Assembly (NCBI GenBank): GCA_015039465.1 | Contig: MU130359.1 | Span: forward strand, 1 to 64,000 | Direction: 5' to 3' | Length of the DNA: 64,000 nt | From: Phlegmacium glaucopus | Lineage: Eukaryota > Basidiomycota > Agaricomycetes > Agaricales > Cortinariaceae | Shown here: positions 35,016-47,034 of the stretch, in pieces | Position numbering within the stretch: the first letter of the stretch is position 1 | How the letters are laid out: the number at the start of each line of letters is the position of its first letter | Position numbers and translations under genes: made by a program | Notes under the pieces: generated by a model | Told to the model about the DNA's origin: nothing | What the model saw: the letters and a program-made list of their open reading frames with translations, nothing else | Database searches by the model: none

Positions 35016-36318
35016 ATGGCCATTTGGCCATTGCCATGGGAGAAACAAGACTCGGAGACGACCTCGAAACCAACCAGCAGCCAAAACCATGTTGCTGCAT
35101 TCCTCACCGATACTCAAAACCAATTCCAGGCTTTACCTCCTCCAGTTGCTGTCTTGATCACTTTCACACTAGGCTCAGCGACGGCGATGTCAGCGGTGGT
35201 AATTTATAAACGTTATGGAAGACGTATCAGGAATGTAGATTGGGTCACACCTGCATTGTTGCGTAGAAAACGTTGGATCAAAGGGGTCGTTACAAGGTAA
35301 AAAAGGCTACAATCTCTGTGCAACCTTACCTTGCAACTATGGAAATTATTCTAATCTTTTTCTCATGCGGACAACACAATTTGAAGTGTAGCGGACCCAG
35401 ATAATTTTCGGTTATATCACACACCTTCCCTCGGTTATAATTGGCCTTTCAAATTTAGACGAATACCATCTACTCAGAAAGGTTCGCCGCATATCCTCTT
35501 TTTTATCATTGAAAGAACTCATTCCTAGTCATATTTAGAGCTAAAAGATCAAACCCTGAGTATCCGCATTGCTGGCGTCGATGCGCCAGAGGTATGTTAC
35601 CTTCCCAACTGCTACCCTACTATCTATTTTCTCAGCCATTCTGATGTTATTTTTGGTTTCTCTCAAGGCTGGCCATTTCGGAAAACCCGCTCAACCGTAT
35701 GCAGCAGAAAGCCTTGCATGGCTTCGCGAAAAGATCCTTGGAAAAACAGTTTACTGTCAACTACTACGGAAAGATCAATATTCGCGCATCGTGAGTTAAT
35801 TCGTGGTTTTTAGAGGTTAGTATCTGAATTATCACATTTTCCTTTTGCAGGTAGCCCAAGTTCATCTGTCTCCACGCATATTGCCTGGTTTTATTTTTCA
35901 AGGCAAGAATTTACCTGCTGAGATGCTTAAATCGGGTTGGGCAATGACTTACGAACAAGTATTTTTTTTTCGTACCACTATTATTTACCTTCGCCTTTTT
36001 ATGATATTTATCTAATTAGGCTGGTGCTGAATACGGGAAATTGGGGAAGGAAGGCTATCTTCTCCTCCAAACTCAAGCACAGTACGTCAAACCGCACATG
36101 TGTATGACATATTTCTGATTATCTTTTTTTTTGTCAGGGCTGCTCGTCGCGGGATGTGGAAAGACGGCAAAAATGCAGAGACACCGGCAGAATACAAACG
36201 TCGGTATGCCGACCAGGCTGAAGCGGCTAGTAACCCTAGTCCTAGCTCGCCATTGACTACCGCGAAGCGAAGATCAAAAAAGAGCAGCGGCTGGTGGAGT
36301 CGGCTCTTTTCTCCATGA
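35016..36318 (+). CDS. LCL3: Staphylococcal-nuclease-like membrane endonuclease Lcl3, 300 aa
   Basis: Exons 35016-35296, 35387-35481, 35539-35591, 35668-35790, 35851-35958, 36020-36081 and 36138-36318 give 300 aa in frame. A single helix ([20 protein letters not shown]) near residue 45 precedes [20 protein letters not shown]. The SNase fold has [50 protein letters not shown] and RRGMWK. The metal-binding and catalytic acidic/Arg residues of the family (Asp in DAPE, Arg in RKDQYSR) are present. Yeast Lcl3 is a mitochondrial/ER-associated predicted nuclease of unclear role. The Ser/Lys-rich tail ends [16 protein letters not shown] replaces the commoner VGDGDxF. Confidence 0.88.
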
Positions 36319-36839
36319 ACTTTCTGTTTCATACCCTGTTGAGGCCCATGCTTTTGAGGATAAATGCTGTTGTTTCATATATCCGCTGATATGGGAGAAC
36401 GCACTCTTGCACGCTCTTAAGTTTGTTGACTGCTCTTAGCTTGTAAACTTGTAACAGCGGTCGACTCCGTCGACATAAAATACCTTGTCGAACAATCACA
36501 CTATTGTTTGCATTAATATTCAGTATATTGAGCAATAAACTGATCGACATCAACATCAATGTCAAGTCAATGTGTACATTATTCTCACTTACAGTTGTCC
36601 ATGGATGGGTTGCACTTAAAATTGTAAAGTTTCAACATTAGAACATAAGAATTGTCTCTAGTAAGATAGTATAGTACATATATAAATATATACAAGATGA
36701 TCATTTATTTTATTTTATTCCAAGGACCATAGCGAAGGAAATTAGGAGCTGCAGAAAAAAAGGTGTTATAGTTTTAAATAATTCGATAAAAGTAAAAAGT
36801 GCGCTCTCAAAAAAAGTGTTTTGGAAAAAATCCAATAGT
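36319..36839. other. Convergent 3' flanks, nothing seen
   Basis: AT-rich spacer between two converging genes, with no ORF, tRNA or repeat recognised. Confidence 0.4.
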
Positions 36840-38102
36840 TCATTTTCCAACACTGCTCTCTTCCTGCAAACCTTCTTTCAAAGCTCTAACAAGTCCCTCC
36901 GCCAACGCCTCCAACGTCTCCCTCCTCCCTACAATTCCCGGCGCTCCTCCTCTACTTCTCGGAACTTCAGCTACACATTTCCTACTCCCGTCTTCTTTCC
37001 TCTTTTGTATGAGTTTGATGGACTGAAATGTGAAAGTGATAGAGAGGGATGAGAATGGAAGTGGTTGGATGGGTTTTGATTTTGGAATGGGGGGAGGATT
37101 TGGGTAGTAGATGCTTGGGTCTATGAGGGTATTGGGACCGGGGATCGAGAGAGGAGATGAAGGGGATCGCGGTGATCGAGGTGAAGGTGATGAGGGTGAG
37201 GAGCCATACGTTAACTTCTTAAAAGCTGAGAAAAACCCAGTTGAACGAGGTGGTTTATTCGTCGTCGTTATCGTATTGGAGACAGTGGTGACTTGATGAA
37301 TCGGAGGTGGTAATTGAGTCAATATAGGGTGTGTAACCGTCACAGCGTTGGAATCATGGAAAGGAGAAGTTGGCGGTTGGAAACTAGTTTGCGAGGAACT
37401 TAGAGAAGAAGCATACATTCGAATGCTTCCTGTTGTAAACATTGGGCTTGTCGGTACACCCGAAATCGTCACCACACCCTCTTTAACACCATAAATCCTT
37501 ACTAAATCCTCTAATCTTGCTTGAGGCTGTGCCAAATTAAAGAGGTCGCGGAATTTGTCGTCGCCTTCAAGATGAAGACATGACTCGTCTGAAAAGACGT
37601 CTTCACGAACTTTGAGAGTTATGAAACGGTCTAGGATGAGAGTTTCGCGTTGGATTGTTTGGAGTGGGGATTCGTCTGGTATAGTTTGGTTTTGAGCATA
37701 AGGGATTACTGGAGATCCGTCAGGTTCATAAGCTGGAGGACCTGATGAGATTGGGAATGGATCGCTAGAGTAAGGTAGTTTCAATAACGCCTGATACGCT
37801 CGTAGATATGTAGAGCGTAGGATATGCATGCAAGCGGTATACAAAGCACGATTAACGAGTCGTAGAGCAGTAGACATCCAGTATAAAGTTTTGCGTTGTA
37901 ATTCTGGAGTGCCCTGGTCTGGAATTCTAGATGATTGAGGGAAAGTACGGTGTAATATTTGGAGTAGAATGTGGGGCGGTAGAGTTGACAATGATAGTTT
38001 TGAAGGGTTGTGTAAAGAAGGAGATGATTGTTGAGAAGGGATGTGGTATGCTGGAGGAGGGATTAGTAGGGGGTGCATGATTACTTTGTCGTCTAGGATC
38101 AT
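36840..38102 (-). CDS. Single-exon Pro/Ser-rich protein of unknown function, 420 aa
   Basis: An uninterrupted 420-codon frame, unusual here because nearly every neighbour is split. Residues 35-60 (LSTLPPHILLQILHRTFPQ) look like an F-box-type helical start. WMSTALRLVNRALYTACMHILRSTYLRAYQALL follows, which resembles an F-box protein helix bundle in two blocks. A middle Ser/Pro/Thr-rich part (residues 230-340) contains clusters such as SPSSPSPRSPRSPSSPLS. The C-terminal SITFTFQSIKLIQKRKEDGS looks like paired beta strands. No named family is recognised and the F-box resemblance is weak. It is divergent to the OTU gene across 169 bp, so the two may share a promoter. Confidence 0.75.
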   Translation of the reverse strand: MILDDKVIMHPLLIPPPAYHIPSQQSSPSLHNPSKLSLSTLPPHILLQILHRTFPQSSRIPDQGTPELQRKTLYWMSTALRLVNRALYTACMHILRSTYLRAYQALLKLPYSSDPFPISSGPPAYEPDGSPVIPYAQNQTIPDESPLQTIQRETLILDRFITLKVREDVFSDESCLHLEGDDKFRDLFNLAQPQARLEDLVRIYGVKEGVVTISGVPTSPMFTTGSIRMYASSLSSSQTSFQPPTSPFHDSNAVTVTHPILTQLPPPIHQVTTVSNTITTTNKPPRSTGFFSAFKKLTYGSSPSSPSPRSPRSPSSPLSIPGPNTLIDPSIYYPNPPPIPKSKPIQPLPFSSLSITFTFQSIKLIQKRKEDGSRKCVAEVPRSRGGAPGIVGRRETLEALAEGLVRALKEGLQEESSVGK

Positions 38103-38271
38103 TTGGTGAGAGAGAGCAGAGGTTGGATGGCCTTTGTAGTAGAAGATGAATACTGCGGATACTGCGACCTTTGATGCCGGTCCGTATGTTACCCAGAGTC
38201 CGGGGTCCTTCCTCGGGCCACAGACCCCGAGTGATGGGATTCAAGTTCAGTCTGTTACCACCACCATTCAA
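38103..38271. promoter_or_regulatory. Compact bidirectional promoter
   Basis: Only 169 bp separate the start codons of two divergent genes (38102 minus, 38272 plus). No TATA box is obvious. Confidence 0.5.
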
Positions 38272-40633
38272 ATGGCCAAAAAGAACCGTAGGTCGCCTGC
38301 CCCTCAATGTACGTCCTTTTCACCTCTCCATCCTCTTATACATTTTTTCACAATATTATAGTACGCTCACGTACAACCAGATCCTCTAAACCCCGCGTAA
38401 GTTTATTCCTCTCCTCCCGCCATCCCTACTAATTTTTCCCCCCTCAGCTCCTAACAGACCCAACATCCTCCACTCAACTTCTAACCACTCAACTTCAATC
38501 CTTAGGTCTCTATGCAGCACCCACCATCGGTGACGGTAACTGTCTCTTTCGAGCCCTCTCAGACCAAGTCCATGGGTCTCCTGAGAAACATCGAGAAGTG
38601 AGGAAACAAGTTTGTGATTGGATTGAACAACATAAGGAAAAGTATGAGGGATTTGTAGAGGATGATGATTACTTGGTCGAAGATGTCGGTGGAAAGGCGG
38701 GCAAGAAGGGAGGGGGTCGGGATAAAGGCAAAGGGTTGGAAGCCCATTTGAGATGTATGAGAGAGAATGGTAGGTTTCTTTTTTATTTGCTTCGTTTCCC
38801 TTGGAGTTATTTCCCTTGGCGCTTGTTTCATATCTCTGACTGTTAAGCGCGCTCGTCCCTTATTCTTATCATTATCTTCCTACTTCACAAACTAACCAAT
38901 TATGTCATAAACCAGCCACCTACGGCGGACACATGGAACTTTCCGCATTCGCACATCTCACCAAACGGAACATCAAAGTCATCCAACCTGGTTTGGTTTA
39001 TGTTATTGAGTGGCATGCTGGGGAATCCTCTACCTCTGCTGCTACTACCTCCAAATCCCAACCTTCCCAAGATGAAGATCCGCATCCAGAACGAAGGCGA
39101 TCGAAACGAACTCACCGTCCGTCGGTACCTTCTTCACCATCAAAGCAATCCTCAAACCCAAATCAAGACGAAAATAAACAGATAGTCAAGATCGGCACCG
39201 GAAAACATGGATATTACGTGTATGAGGAAATCAGTGATAGTGATGATGATGACGATGACAAGGATTTGAAGCGAGATGATCAGGGAGCGGAGAAAATATC
39301 GGAAAGAGAGGCTGGTGGTGACACTGTATATGTTGCGTATGTATTTGGTGTACTTGCGGCTATCAAAATCGCTGACTTTTCTTTCCCTCTCTACAGCTAT
39401 CATGACTGGGAACACTTTTCTTCCATACGGAATTTACGTGGTCCACATGCAGGGTTACCTAATGTGAGAGAGACCCCTGCACAGACTGTGTTGTTGCAGC
39501 AGGAGCGTGAGATGGAGGCTTTGAAAGAACGAGAACGAGAAAAGGAAAGGGAGAGAGAGAAGAAAAAGAAGAACAAGGAACGTGAACGAGATCACGCAAA
39601 GACGAATGTAACCAAAGTCAAACTGAAAATACCGTCTCCCTCTCCTATACCCATTTCTACATCCCTGAGCTCTCTTTCAAGTCTCTCCCCCTGCACCTCA
39701 CTCGGATCCATCACACCTGCCGATCCAACTCTGATACCACTCCCCAATTCACGTTCTGTATCACCTTTCCCACCTACACCGCCCTCTTCTACTTCTGCTG
39801 TTACACAATCGCGCATATATCCATGTGTATCCACTCTCACAGACTCCACATCAACTCCGCTACCCATGATAATACCAACCATATCACCACCTATACCAGC
39901 TACACCTACATCACCTACATCAACACTTGCATCATCTATCAATCTAATACGGTCTTCGCATCCTCAATCACATTTACATCAACATTTAAATCAACATCAA
40001 CATAGATCACCCAAGAGGACATTTGATGAGTCAAGTGCGTCCGGTGAAGACGGGGATGGTGGCAGTGGCAGTGGGGGGAGTAGTGGGGGGAGCGGGAGAG
40101 GGAAAAGGAGTAGAGTTGGATCTGTTGGTGGGCGGTCGAGGTTGGGAACAGGGTCTGGTGGTAACATGGAAGTAGATGCGGATGCAGATAGAGATACACC
40201 AGGTTTATCTGCACCTGGCTCCTCATCCTCATCTTCTGAAACGAATTCAGATTCATCTTCAGATCTCGCCTCACCTTCTCCACCACCTGTTGAACCTGAG
40301 GTGGCGGCTGCGGCGGCGATAACGGTTTCACCACATTCGCAAGCTAAATCACCGAAGTCAAAGACGGGGACGAGTTACGCCAAGAAACCATTAACCCGAC
40401 GACAACGGAAAGCTTTAGGTCTACCTAAACTTCGTCCCTCTCTTTCAAGCCAACCCTCCTCTGCGGCTGGTGCATGCAAAATCATCATCCCAGGAGGCAA
40501 ATGGAAAGGCCGTCAAACCGGTACGGCTGTGAGTGTGGTAGATGGGGGAGAGGTAGATGGGGGAGATGAAGAATGGAGAAAGAATGGGACGGGAAGAGTT
40601 GATGTACGTGGGTTTAGAGAGTTGAAGATTTAA
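38272..40633 (+). CDS. OTU-domain deubiquitinase (OTUD3-like), 683 aa
   Basis: Exons 38272-38308, 38362-38396, 38448-38769, 38916-39336 and 39397-40633 total 2052 nt in frame. The OTU core starts with IGDGNCLFRALSDQ: D53 and catalytic C56. It continues with RKQVCDWIEQ, ATYGGHMELSAFAHLTKRNI and VIQPGLVYVI, and closes with YHDWEHFSSIRNL where H278 is the expected catalytic His. All three catalytic positions are present. A long insert with acidic runs (SDSDDDDDDKD) interrupts the domain before the His. After it come a Glu/Arg/Lys coiled-coil-like run, low-complexity Ser/Pro/Thr, and a conserved-looking RRQRKALGLPK and IIIPGGKWKG tail. Ubiquitin-chain cleavage is inferred from family; localisation is unknown. 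Confidence 0.9.
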
Positions 40634-43039
40634 GTTTTGCATTTTGTTGTGTGCGTTTGGAGTGTTGGATTGAGGAGGGAAGAGAGGGGCTCGTTTGGGT
40701 TTGATATGGCGTTCAGAGATTGGATTTTTGGAGGGAAAATTTCCTTTCCCCTTCAGGAGCAGGTTGTCTTCATAGGTCGAGGTTGTAGAATGAACGACCT
40801 CTAACCTTGTGGGCGGTGGTGCTTGTACCATATGTGCTATGGCATATCAAATACCACGCTGGTATTAGGCATGTCCTTCCAGATGCATGGATCCTTGGTA
40901 GGCACTTCCAAGGAACCACCCCCCGTCGTCTTCAATTAATCAAGTTGGAGATTGCATGTTTTTACAACGCCCTGAAAGCTCGTCCTGACTACCTGGCTGT
41001 CAACCCGCTTCCCATTTCCCATTCTGGATCAAGTCCATTCACATGATCCAAGCCTCTATCCGATTTCACACTCTTGCATCGATTTGCGTCCATTTCGCCT
41101 CTTACTCCAATTTCGAAGATTCACCTACTACATCCAACATCCCTTCCCCTTTCAACGTTGACTTTCTTTGCTTCTGGCCTACACCTTGCCCAAATTCAAA
41201 TTCAACACCCGAAACCCTAAGCTCTACCTACCGACCGACCACCGCTTCTGACCTCTCATCTTACGCCTGTTCCGCCTAGATAGGACCATCCTCCATTCTG
41301 AGCTACCATTTATGGCTTAGGCGAAGTAATTGGCTGGCTTCCTTCTAAGTCCTTGCTCCACGCTCGATCCCTCCTTGATCCTTTCCTTCCACGACCCAAT
41401 AAACTGTTGGTTGACCCAAAGCTTTTTGGAAACTTTTCTCTCTCTCTCTCTACTTTTCTCCATAATTTCCTTCTTAGACATCATATTTCCTTTCCAAACT
41501 TTCCAAAACTCTTATTTAATCTCCCAATCAAGCACCCAAACCTTTCAAATTTCTCCGTTCCCTCGCACTTTTTTTGTAGCATTATATTTGCACGGGTCCG
41601 TCATGATACAACCATTCAATACGTAATTGCTATTTTTTTTCACCGATCTACGAAACCACTGTGCCTTCGAATCCCATACATACGTAAAATGCATACGGTA
41701 CATTTTGTAAGTAGTTTGACTGGCTCATAATTCTTTTCTTTCTTTGTTTTTCCATTCTTTTTTTTTTCATTTCTTTCCTTTCCCTTCCGTTTAACTCCTC
41801 TAGCTCGCTCTTTTCCCGCCCTTGCATTGCATGGATCTGTAACACACCTGGAATCTTTTTACGCGCTTTTTACGAAGAATATAGCAGACGAATACGACAC
41901 GAATATTTATTTATTTATTATTTTATCCTTCTTTCTTACCCCACTTGAATTTTGTCTTCTATTTAATGAATCCTTTTTAAAATTTCTGCTATGGCGGAAA
42001 TTAGATAATCTAAATCAATGGTTTGTTCGTATCATCTCCGCAACTATTGGGCCCATTGGATGATATTATGAAACCCACCTTACAATGCAACCCTGTCAGG
42101 ACTCTTTTATTTATCATATTTTTTTGCACAAATGAATTCGCACCACGGCCCATTTTGTGCGATTTTTATTCAACCAGTTGTGGCCAATTTTATCAGAAAA
42201 TCTGTCCAGGCTTCCCCCAGACTCAATTTCTATCCAAATTCCGGATCGAGCGATCGATATTCTTGTTTTTCTTCGCATTTACCGCACAGTGGGCTATTTA
42301 TACGGCATCTGGAGGTCCCAGACCGCCGTTCACCATGTTATTAATCTACCGGGAATAAAAAACCACGGAACAACCAGCCCTCTATTCAACATCGCCATCT
42401 TCGCCACCAGATTCGGCTTGGGCTTGGTTGATGGCTTACCCCTGGATCCAGGTTCGAACAGTGGCCTCTGCCCCAACTTGGGGCCCCCTGGTTAACCCCA
42501 TTTTTTAGTCCGACTTTCCTGGGGTAGCATTTCCCTCAAAAATCTCAAATTTTATCCAAAAATTTATCTAAATTCCACTTGGGGACAGTGTACTTTCATC
42601 CTTGATCGATGATCACTTGCCTATTTTGGCAATTTCCAAATTTCACGATGCTCGTTCTCAGCATAAGGGGACGTCGGAAAACCTGATAAAAGTTTCAAGC
42701 TGGTCTTCAACGTTTCAACATTTCAACGTTCAACCCATTCCCTCCTTTCATCATCATTATTATGGCAGAATATTCACTCACAAATTGAAGGAGACTCAAT
42801 CCACGGAGCGATTCAGATTATACTCGCTAGAATATCGAAAGTTACATCACCTGGTTAACTAACACGTTACTTGTTGAAATAAAAAAAAGCAAGCGACGCA
42901 TATAGTTTGACCTCGGTGGGCTCATGAGGCAAACGGATAAGTACAATAATAACTAGCTACTTTATATACAATAAAATGATGTAAAAATAATAAGAGCACT
43001 TTGAATGGAAAGCTCGATACATTGTGCACGCTTTCATGA
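40634..43039. other. Long gene-poor spacer, pyrimidine-rich
   Basis: About 2.4 kb with no supported gene. The plus strand is C/T-rich (41040-41830, including a CT repeat at 41438-41450), so long plus-strand frames arise by composition. A GGTTCGAAC at 42460 was tested as a tRNA B box and lacks an acceptor stem. A long leader or trailer of the OTU gene or a non-coding RNA could lie here but nothing shows it. Confidence 0.5.
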
Positions 43040-43783
43040 GCTCTAGAACTCCAAAAGTAGTTTAGCACACTATCCTGTACTCTATTTTTGTGCCAATTCT
43101 GGGATCAAGGATCGCTGTGTCCTCAGGTTGGCCCCAGGAGCCTTTTAAATACATTAAAAGAAGGGCGCAAACGGCCCCACATACATGCTGCTCAAAAATG
43201 ATTAAGCCCTGGGAACAAAATGCCCCCATTGGACCAGAATGACCAGTTAGTTCCAATCTAAAGAATGGCGATGTTGTTATACGAAACACGAGCCATCGAG
43301 CTTGGCATTACCCACGTTACGTCCCTATGTGGTTTGTCATTAAAAGAAGACTAGCCTGATTTCGCACCATGGCCGAAGATTGAAACCCGAGAAGAGTGAT
43401 ATTTTTAAGCAGCGAAGATGTAATCAGTTCAGGACACTGCCGCAAGGTAAGTACTAAAGCCGTCCACAAATAGATATCCAGGAATAGATTAGCAGGAACG
43501 ATGCGTTTCAGGCTCCAAAATTGCCATTTATAGTTTGGAAGTGCGTCATCGCAACGTCATCGTGTTGTTGAGCAGCAACCAACCTGTGCCAATGACAGTA
43601 TCAACCATCCAAGTTTGGCCTTGGAAAAATATCGCTGGGCCTGCGACCTTGATCAAGGCACAATCAGGAGTTGGCCATCCATTCAATCAGAATTGCCCAT
43701 TTAGGAAAATGGGCCACCGAGCTCAGGCTAAGATGGCACTGTATGCACACTCATTGTGTGTCGGACTCCAACTTGAACAACAG

Positions 43784-43791
43784 TATAAATA
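43784..43791 (+). promoter_or_regulatory. TATA box of the unit 1 plus-strand ORF
   Basis: TATAAATA lies 80 bp before the ATG at 43864 and is kept at matching places in unit 2 (46955-46962) and unit 4 (53822-53829). Unit 3 has lost it through a deletion. Confidence 0.6.
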
Positions 43792-43863
43792 CCAAGGCTT
43801 GGGCTACTCTGTTGGCCACTTGTGGCCAGTTCACTATTGACTTGGAAGCTCAGGCTTCTTACT

Positions 43864-44409
43864 ATGCCTCGTCGCTCAAAATCCAAATCAAAGCCAAAGT
43901 CAAAAGCCAAAGCCCAACCCACTGGTAATAAGAAGTCTCGCTCTAGTAAACGTTTGGTCCGGTATGAAACCCCTCCTTCATCCCCAATACCACCCATTAC
44001 TACACTCAATCCCGATCTTGATTATGGTGAACCATCACTCAACCTGGGGTTTCCGTTATCGTGTGCCAGAGATGAACCAGGTACCAATCCTATGCTGGAA
44101 ATTTTCGTCTTCGTTCCTATGCCACCTCCGCCGACACCAACGAGAGGCAAAATGTCCCGGCAATCAAAAAAGTCTCGAAAACCCGCAGCTAAGACCAAAT
44201 CCTCGTCGACATTTCAAGTGGTGGAAAAGCAGAGAAAAAAACGTACAAAGATTCAAGTTGAAAAGAGTTCACGCGTCTTAAGGCCTAAAGGAGGCCAGCG
44301 TTTGGTCAAGCCGGAGGAGAAACTGGATGGCAGTACTACTGATCAATCTGCACTGCGACTCAGCAAAGGCAAAAAAAACAATGAGAGATTGGGAGGTTCC
44401 GTGGGCTAA
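43864..44409 (+). CDS. Unit 1 small basic Ser/Lys-rich protein, 181 aa
   Basis: ATG at 43864 opens MPRRSKSKSKPKSKAKAQPT, an extremely basic start. A PPSSPIPP/LNPDLDYGEPSL part, a short hydrophobic MLEIFVFVPMPPPPTP patch and more basic blocks (RQSKKSRKPAAK, KQRKKRTKIQVEK) follow. It resembles nothing I can name. It is the only one of the four copies with an open frame through this whole length. Its last residues (ERLGGSVG) are probably frameshifted, because units 3 and 4 read WEVSWAKWTH there. A nucleic-acid-binding or nuclear protein is possible from charge alone. The 3' end faces the peroxidase-like gene 213 bp away. Confidence 0.5.
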   Translation: MPRRSKSKSKPKSKAKAQPTGNKKSRSSKRLVRYETPPSSPIPPITTLNPDLDYGEPSLNLGFPLSCARDEPGTNPMLEIFVFVPMPPPPTPTRGKMSRQSKKSRKPAAKTKSSSTFQVVEKQRKKRTKIQVEKSSRVLRPKGGQRLVKPEEKLDGSTTDQSALRLSKGKKNNERLGGSVG

Positions 44410-44622
44410 GTAGACTCATATCAAGGGAACTATTCATTTGATCAAGTAATGTCCAGATATAATTTTTTAATTTCACTGGAGAAGTTATATAAGAATAAAT
44501 TTGTTGCAGAAATGTGATGGTTTAAATTATGTCAATCCGGGGTATACTATGTAAATAATGCATGTATGTGTTAAAGCTTGTCTAAATATGTACTAGTACA
44601 GAAGGAATTCATCATTCGCATG

Positions 44623-45345
44623 TCAGTTTCGAAGCTCCGCCGAAATCTTCTTGGTCAATCTAGCCATTTCGTCTGCCGCCTTCTTTGCCTGCAATAATCC
44701 GACAGTTCTCTTGGGCCTGCTTTCCCACCCTTCAGGTAATTGTTCTCCAACTAACCATTGCCGCAACGTATCAGTGGGAATCACCCTGCCTTCAGCATCC
44801 TGAAAAACTTCCCACATTAAGCCACACTCCCCGAGTGAGACTTGCTCGTGAGTTGCGCCGAGCTTCGGGGAAGCCGCACGCACATTTTCGGTGCGTATGC
44901 GTGCAATATCTCCGAAATCCAAACCGCCTTTGGGATCTCCCTTGGAATCGCAAGCACTCGAGGCTAGCTGGAGTAAACGCTGCGCACGGATGGGATCGGG
45001 GCAAGTTGATGGTCTCCCATCGGGATGGACGAGACTACCATCATGTGCGATCTTCATGAATCCTTCTCGCTTAGAGAGCGAGTTGAGGTCCAAAGTCAAC
45101 GCTGGACGGCGGGGTATATAAGTATCCAGTAGGCCATGACGCGAGTGAATTGATAGTTTGCCGGAAGACATGAAGCCGGCAGTGGCCAAAATAAATGCCA
45201 ATGTATATGAGATGTTGTATACCAGGACGAGAGCTTTGATTAACTGGAGGAAAGTGAAATCTTTTCCATTATGCGGTCTGGATAGGAAGTAGCATTCAGT
45301 CGTCGAGCTCTTTTTAGCCGTAGTAGATGACTCACAAATGGCCAT
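44623..45345 (-). CDS. Unit 1 peroxidase-2 (chloroperoxidase/UPO)-like protein, 240 aa
   Basis: A single minus-strand frame starts MAICESSTTAKKSSTTECYF, with an extra upstream in-frame ATG at 45360 (MPSQT) that the other units lack. NGKDFTFLQLIKALVLVYNI and a hydrophobic stretch ending GKLSIHSRHGLL are followed by KIAHDGSLVHPDG, IARIRTENVRAASPKL and LGECGLMWEVFQDAEGRVIP, then LRQWLVGEQLPEGWE. Order and spacing match, from memory, short mushroom heme-thiolate (peroxidase family 2) proteins. The normal Pro-Cys-Pro heme-ligand motif is absent (TEC may stand in its place) and the EHD acid-base triad reads AHD. Activity is therefore doubtful. A TATAAAAG box on this strand lies at 45523-45530. Confidence 0.75.
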   Translation of the reverse strand: MAICESSTTAKKSSTTECYFLSRPHNGKDFTFLQLIKALVLVYNISYTLAFILATAGFMSSGKLSIHSRHGLLDTYIPRRPALTLDLNSLSKREGFMKIAHDGSLVHPDGRPSTCPDPIRAQRLLQLASSACDSKGDPKGGLDFGDIARIRTENVRAASPKLGATHEQVSLGECGLMWEVFQDAEGRVIPTDTLRQWLVGEQLPEGWESRPKRTVGLLQAKKAADEMARLTKKISAELRN

Positions 45346-45899
45346 GGTTTGCGAGGGCATTTAAAGCGGGACAAGGAGAACGACTATCAGATGATTGTGG
45401 AGCAATAAAGTTGTGATTCTGAGACATTTCGAAAGTCAATTTCGATAAGATTTGTGAGGAGTATATGGGTATTGAGATGTAAGAACAGATGATCTGATGA
45501 ATGAGAGAGCCATAAGTCTGAGCTTTTATAAGATTCTTCGGTGACCAGCGCTAACTAAACGTCTCGATGAAACTCGATCGGCAGGCTGATTTAGTTTTGG
45601 TGGCAGGAATGAAAGCTGTGGTTATCGATTAGTGCCATCATTTTGTCATGCCAACTTCCACGAGCGCCCATGGCAACCACATATTATTAGCAATATAAAA
45701 TTAGATGAAACGACATCGACCCACGTGCTCTTATCATGCTAACATCGCTGACACAGCATCCCAAGCACTAGGCATCGCAAACGCTCAAGAACATACGTTA
45801 CGGCATCTCAAGATTCCCAGCTCTCAGTACTGAGAACTCGGTCTTTACAACATGGGCCCGCAAAATCGAACGGGTTGGCATCTATTCGTGTGGGTTCAG

Positions 45900-46992
45900 C
45901 CGGTCGGGATTTAAATTCGGACTTAACCGGCTCGCTCCTTCCAACTATTTGCAACACAAAGAAAGGTTAAAGATAAACACAACGGTTATGGACAACGTAT
46001 ACAACGAGACTGCAGAGACCAGGGTCAATACCAACATATCGTCAGGCATTCATCAAAAAATATTGCAGATGCTCGCCGGAATGTTTCCCAAGTACATGTC
46101 TATTTTTTGCCCTAGCAATCTCTCGGCTCAACCCCTCTTGCAGATTATTTGTTGCTGTCTCGATGCAAGTTCCGCCTGTAGATGGCGTCTTAAATTTTCT
46201 CCAGCCTCGTTAATATTAAAACTGATCCTGTGAAATGCCGACAGTTGTCCACAGGCCAGAGGATGGAGTAGTACGAAGGCAATGTCAACACGACCAATTT
46301 CAAGTTCGGACATGTCAATACTGTATCGCAACTTGCCCGTTGATGTAGTAATCCCCTCTGCAATGCAGAGAACTCTGATCTTCCATGCTGAGAGCAATGG
46401 CCCGGTCAAACCAGTCAAATAAAGACGGGAGGCGATGATAAAAGAGGGCCAGCCTTGATGTTGTACCATTGCCGAAGATCAGAGATTGCATGAGATCGTT
46501 TTTGAGATTGGAAGAGTCCCAAGAACAGCGATATATGATATATGAAATGAACCTCTTAAATAGCGAAACATGTAATTAGTTCAAGATCAGAATCATAAGA
46601 AAAAATCACTGCTGCAAAGTCAATTATCAAAGCCACCCGTCCACAAATAGATATCCAGGAATAGATCAGCAGACCGGGCCATTTATAGAAGTATGTCATC
46701 GCGTAGTTACACTTTGAGCAGCACTATTATAATGAAAGCCTGTGACAGTATCAACCATCCGAGTTTGTCCTTCCTGCGACCATGATAGGCACAATCACAC
46801 TTGGTCAACCTGATTCAATCAGAATTGCCTATTTAGGAAATGGGCCACCGAGCTCAAGCGCTCAAGCTAAGATGGCAATGTATGCAAACCCATTGTGTGT
46901 CGGACCTCAGAAGTGAGTATTCGATATAATGAAGGACTCATACTCGAACAACAGTATAAATACCAAGGCTTAGGTTATTCTGTTGGCCGCTT
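45900..46992. other. Unit 2 leader region
   Basis: Conserved spacer between the unit 1 minus gene and unit 2 plus ORF. It holds blocks shared with 49960-50640 (for example TACATGTCTATTTTTT, ATTATTTGTTGCTGTCTCGA, GTTGTCCACAGGCCAGAGGA). Minus-strand frames here (46128-46469) and in unit 3 (49754-50122) do not read the same protein, so I do not call a gene. Confidence 0.5.
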
Positions 46993-47034
46993 GTGGCCAG
47001 TTCACTATTGACTTGGAGGCTCAGGATTCTTACT

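Noticed and set aside
42440..42500. GGTTCGAAC as a tRNA B box
   Set aside because: The usual CC after the box, a matching A box at the right distance and an acceptor stem are all absent.
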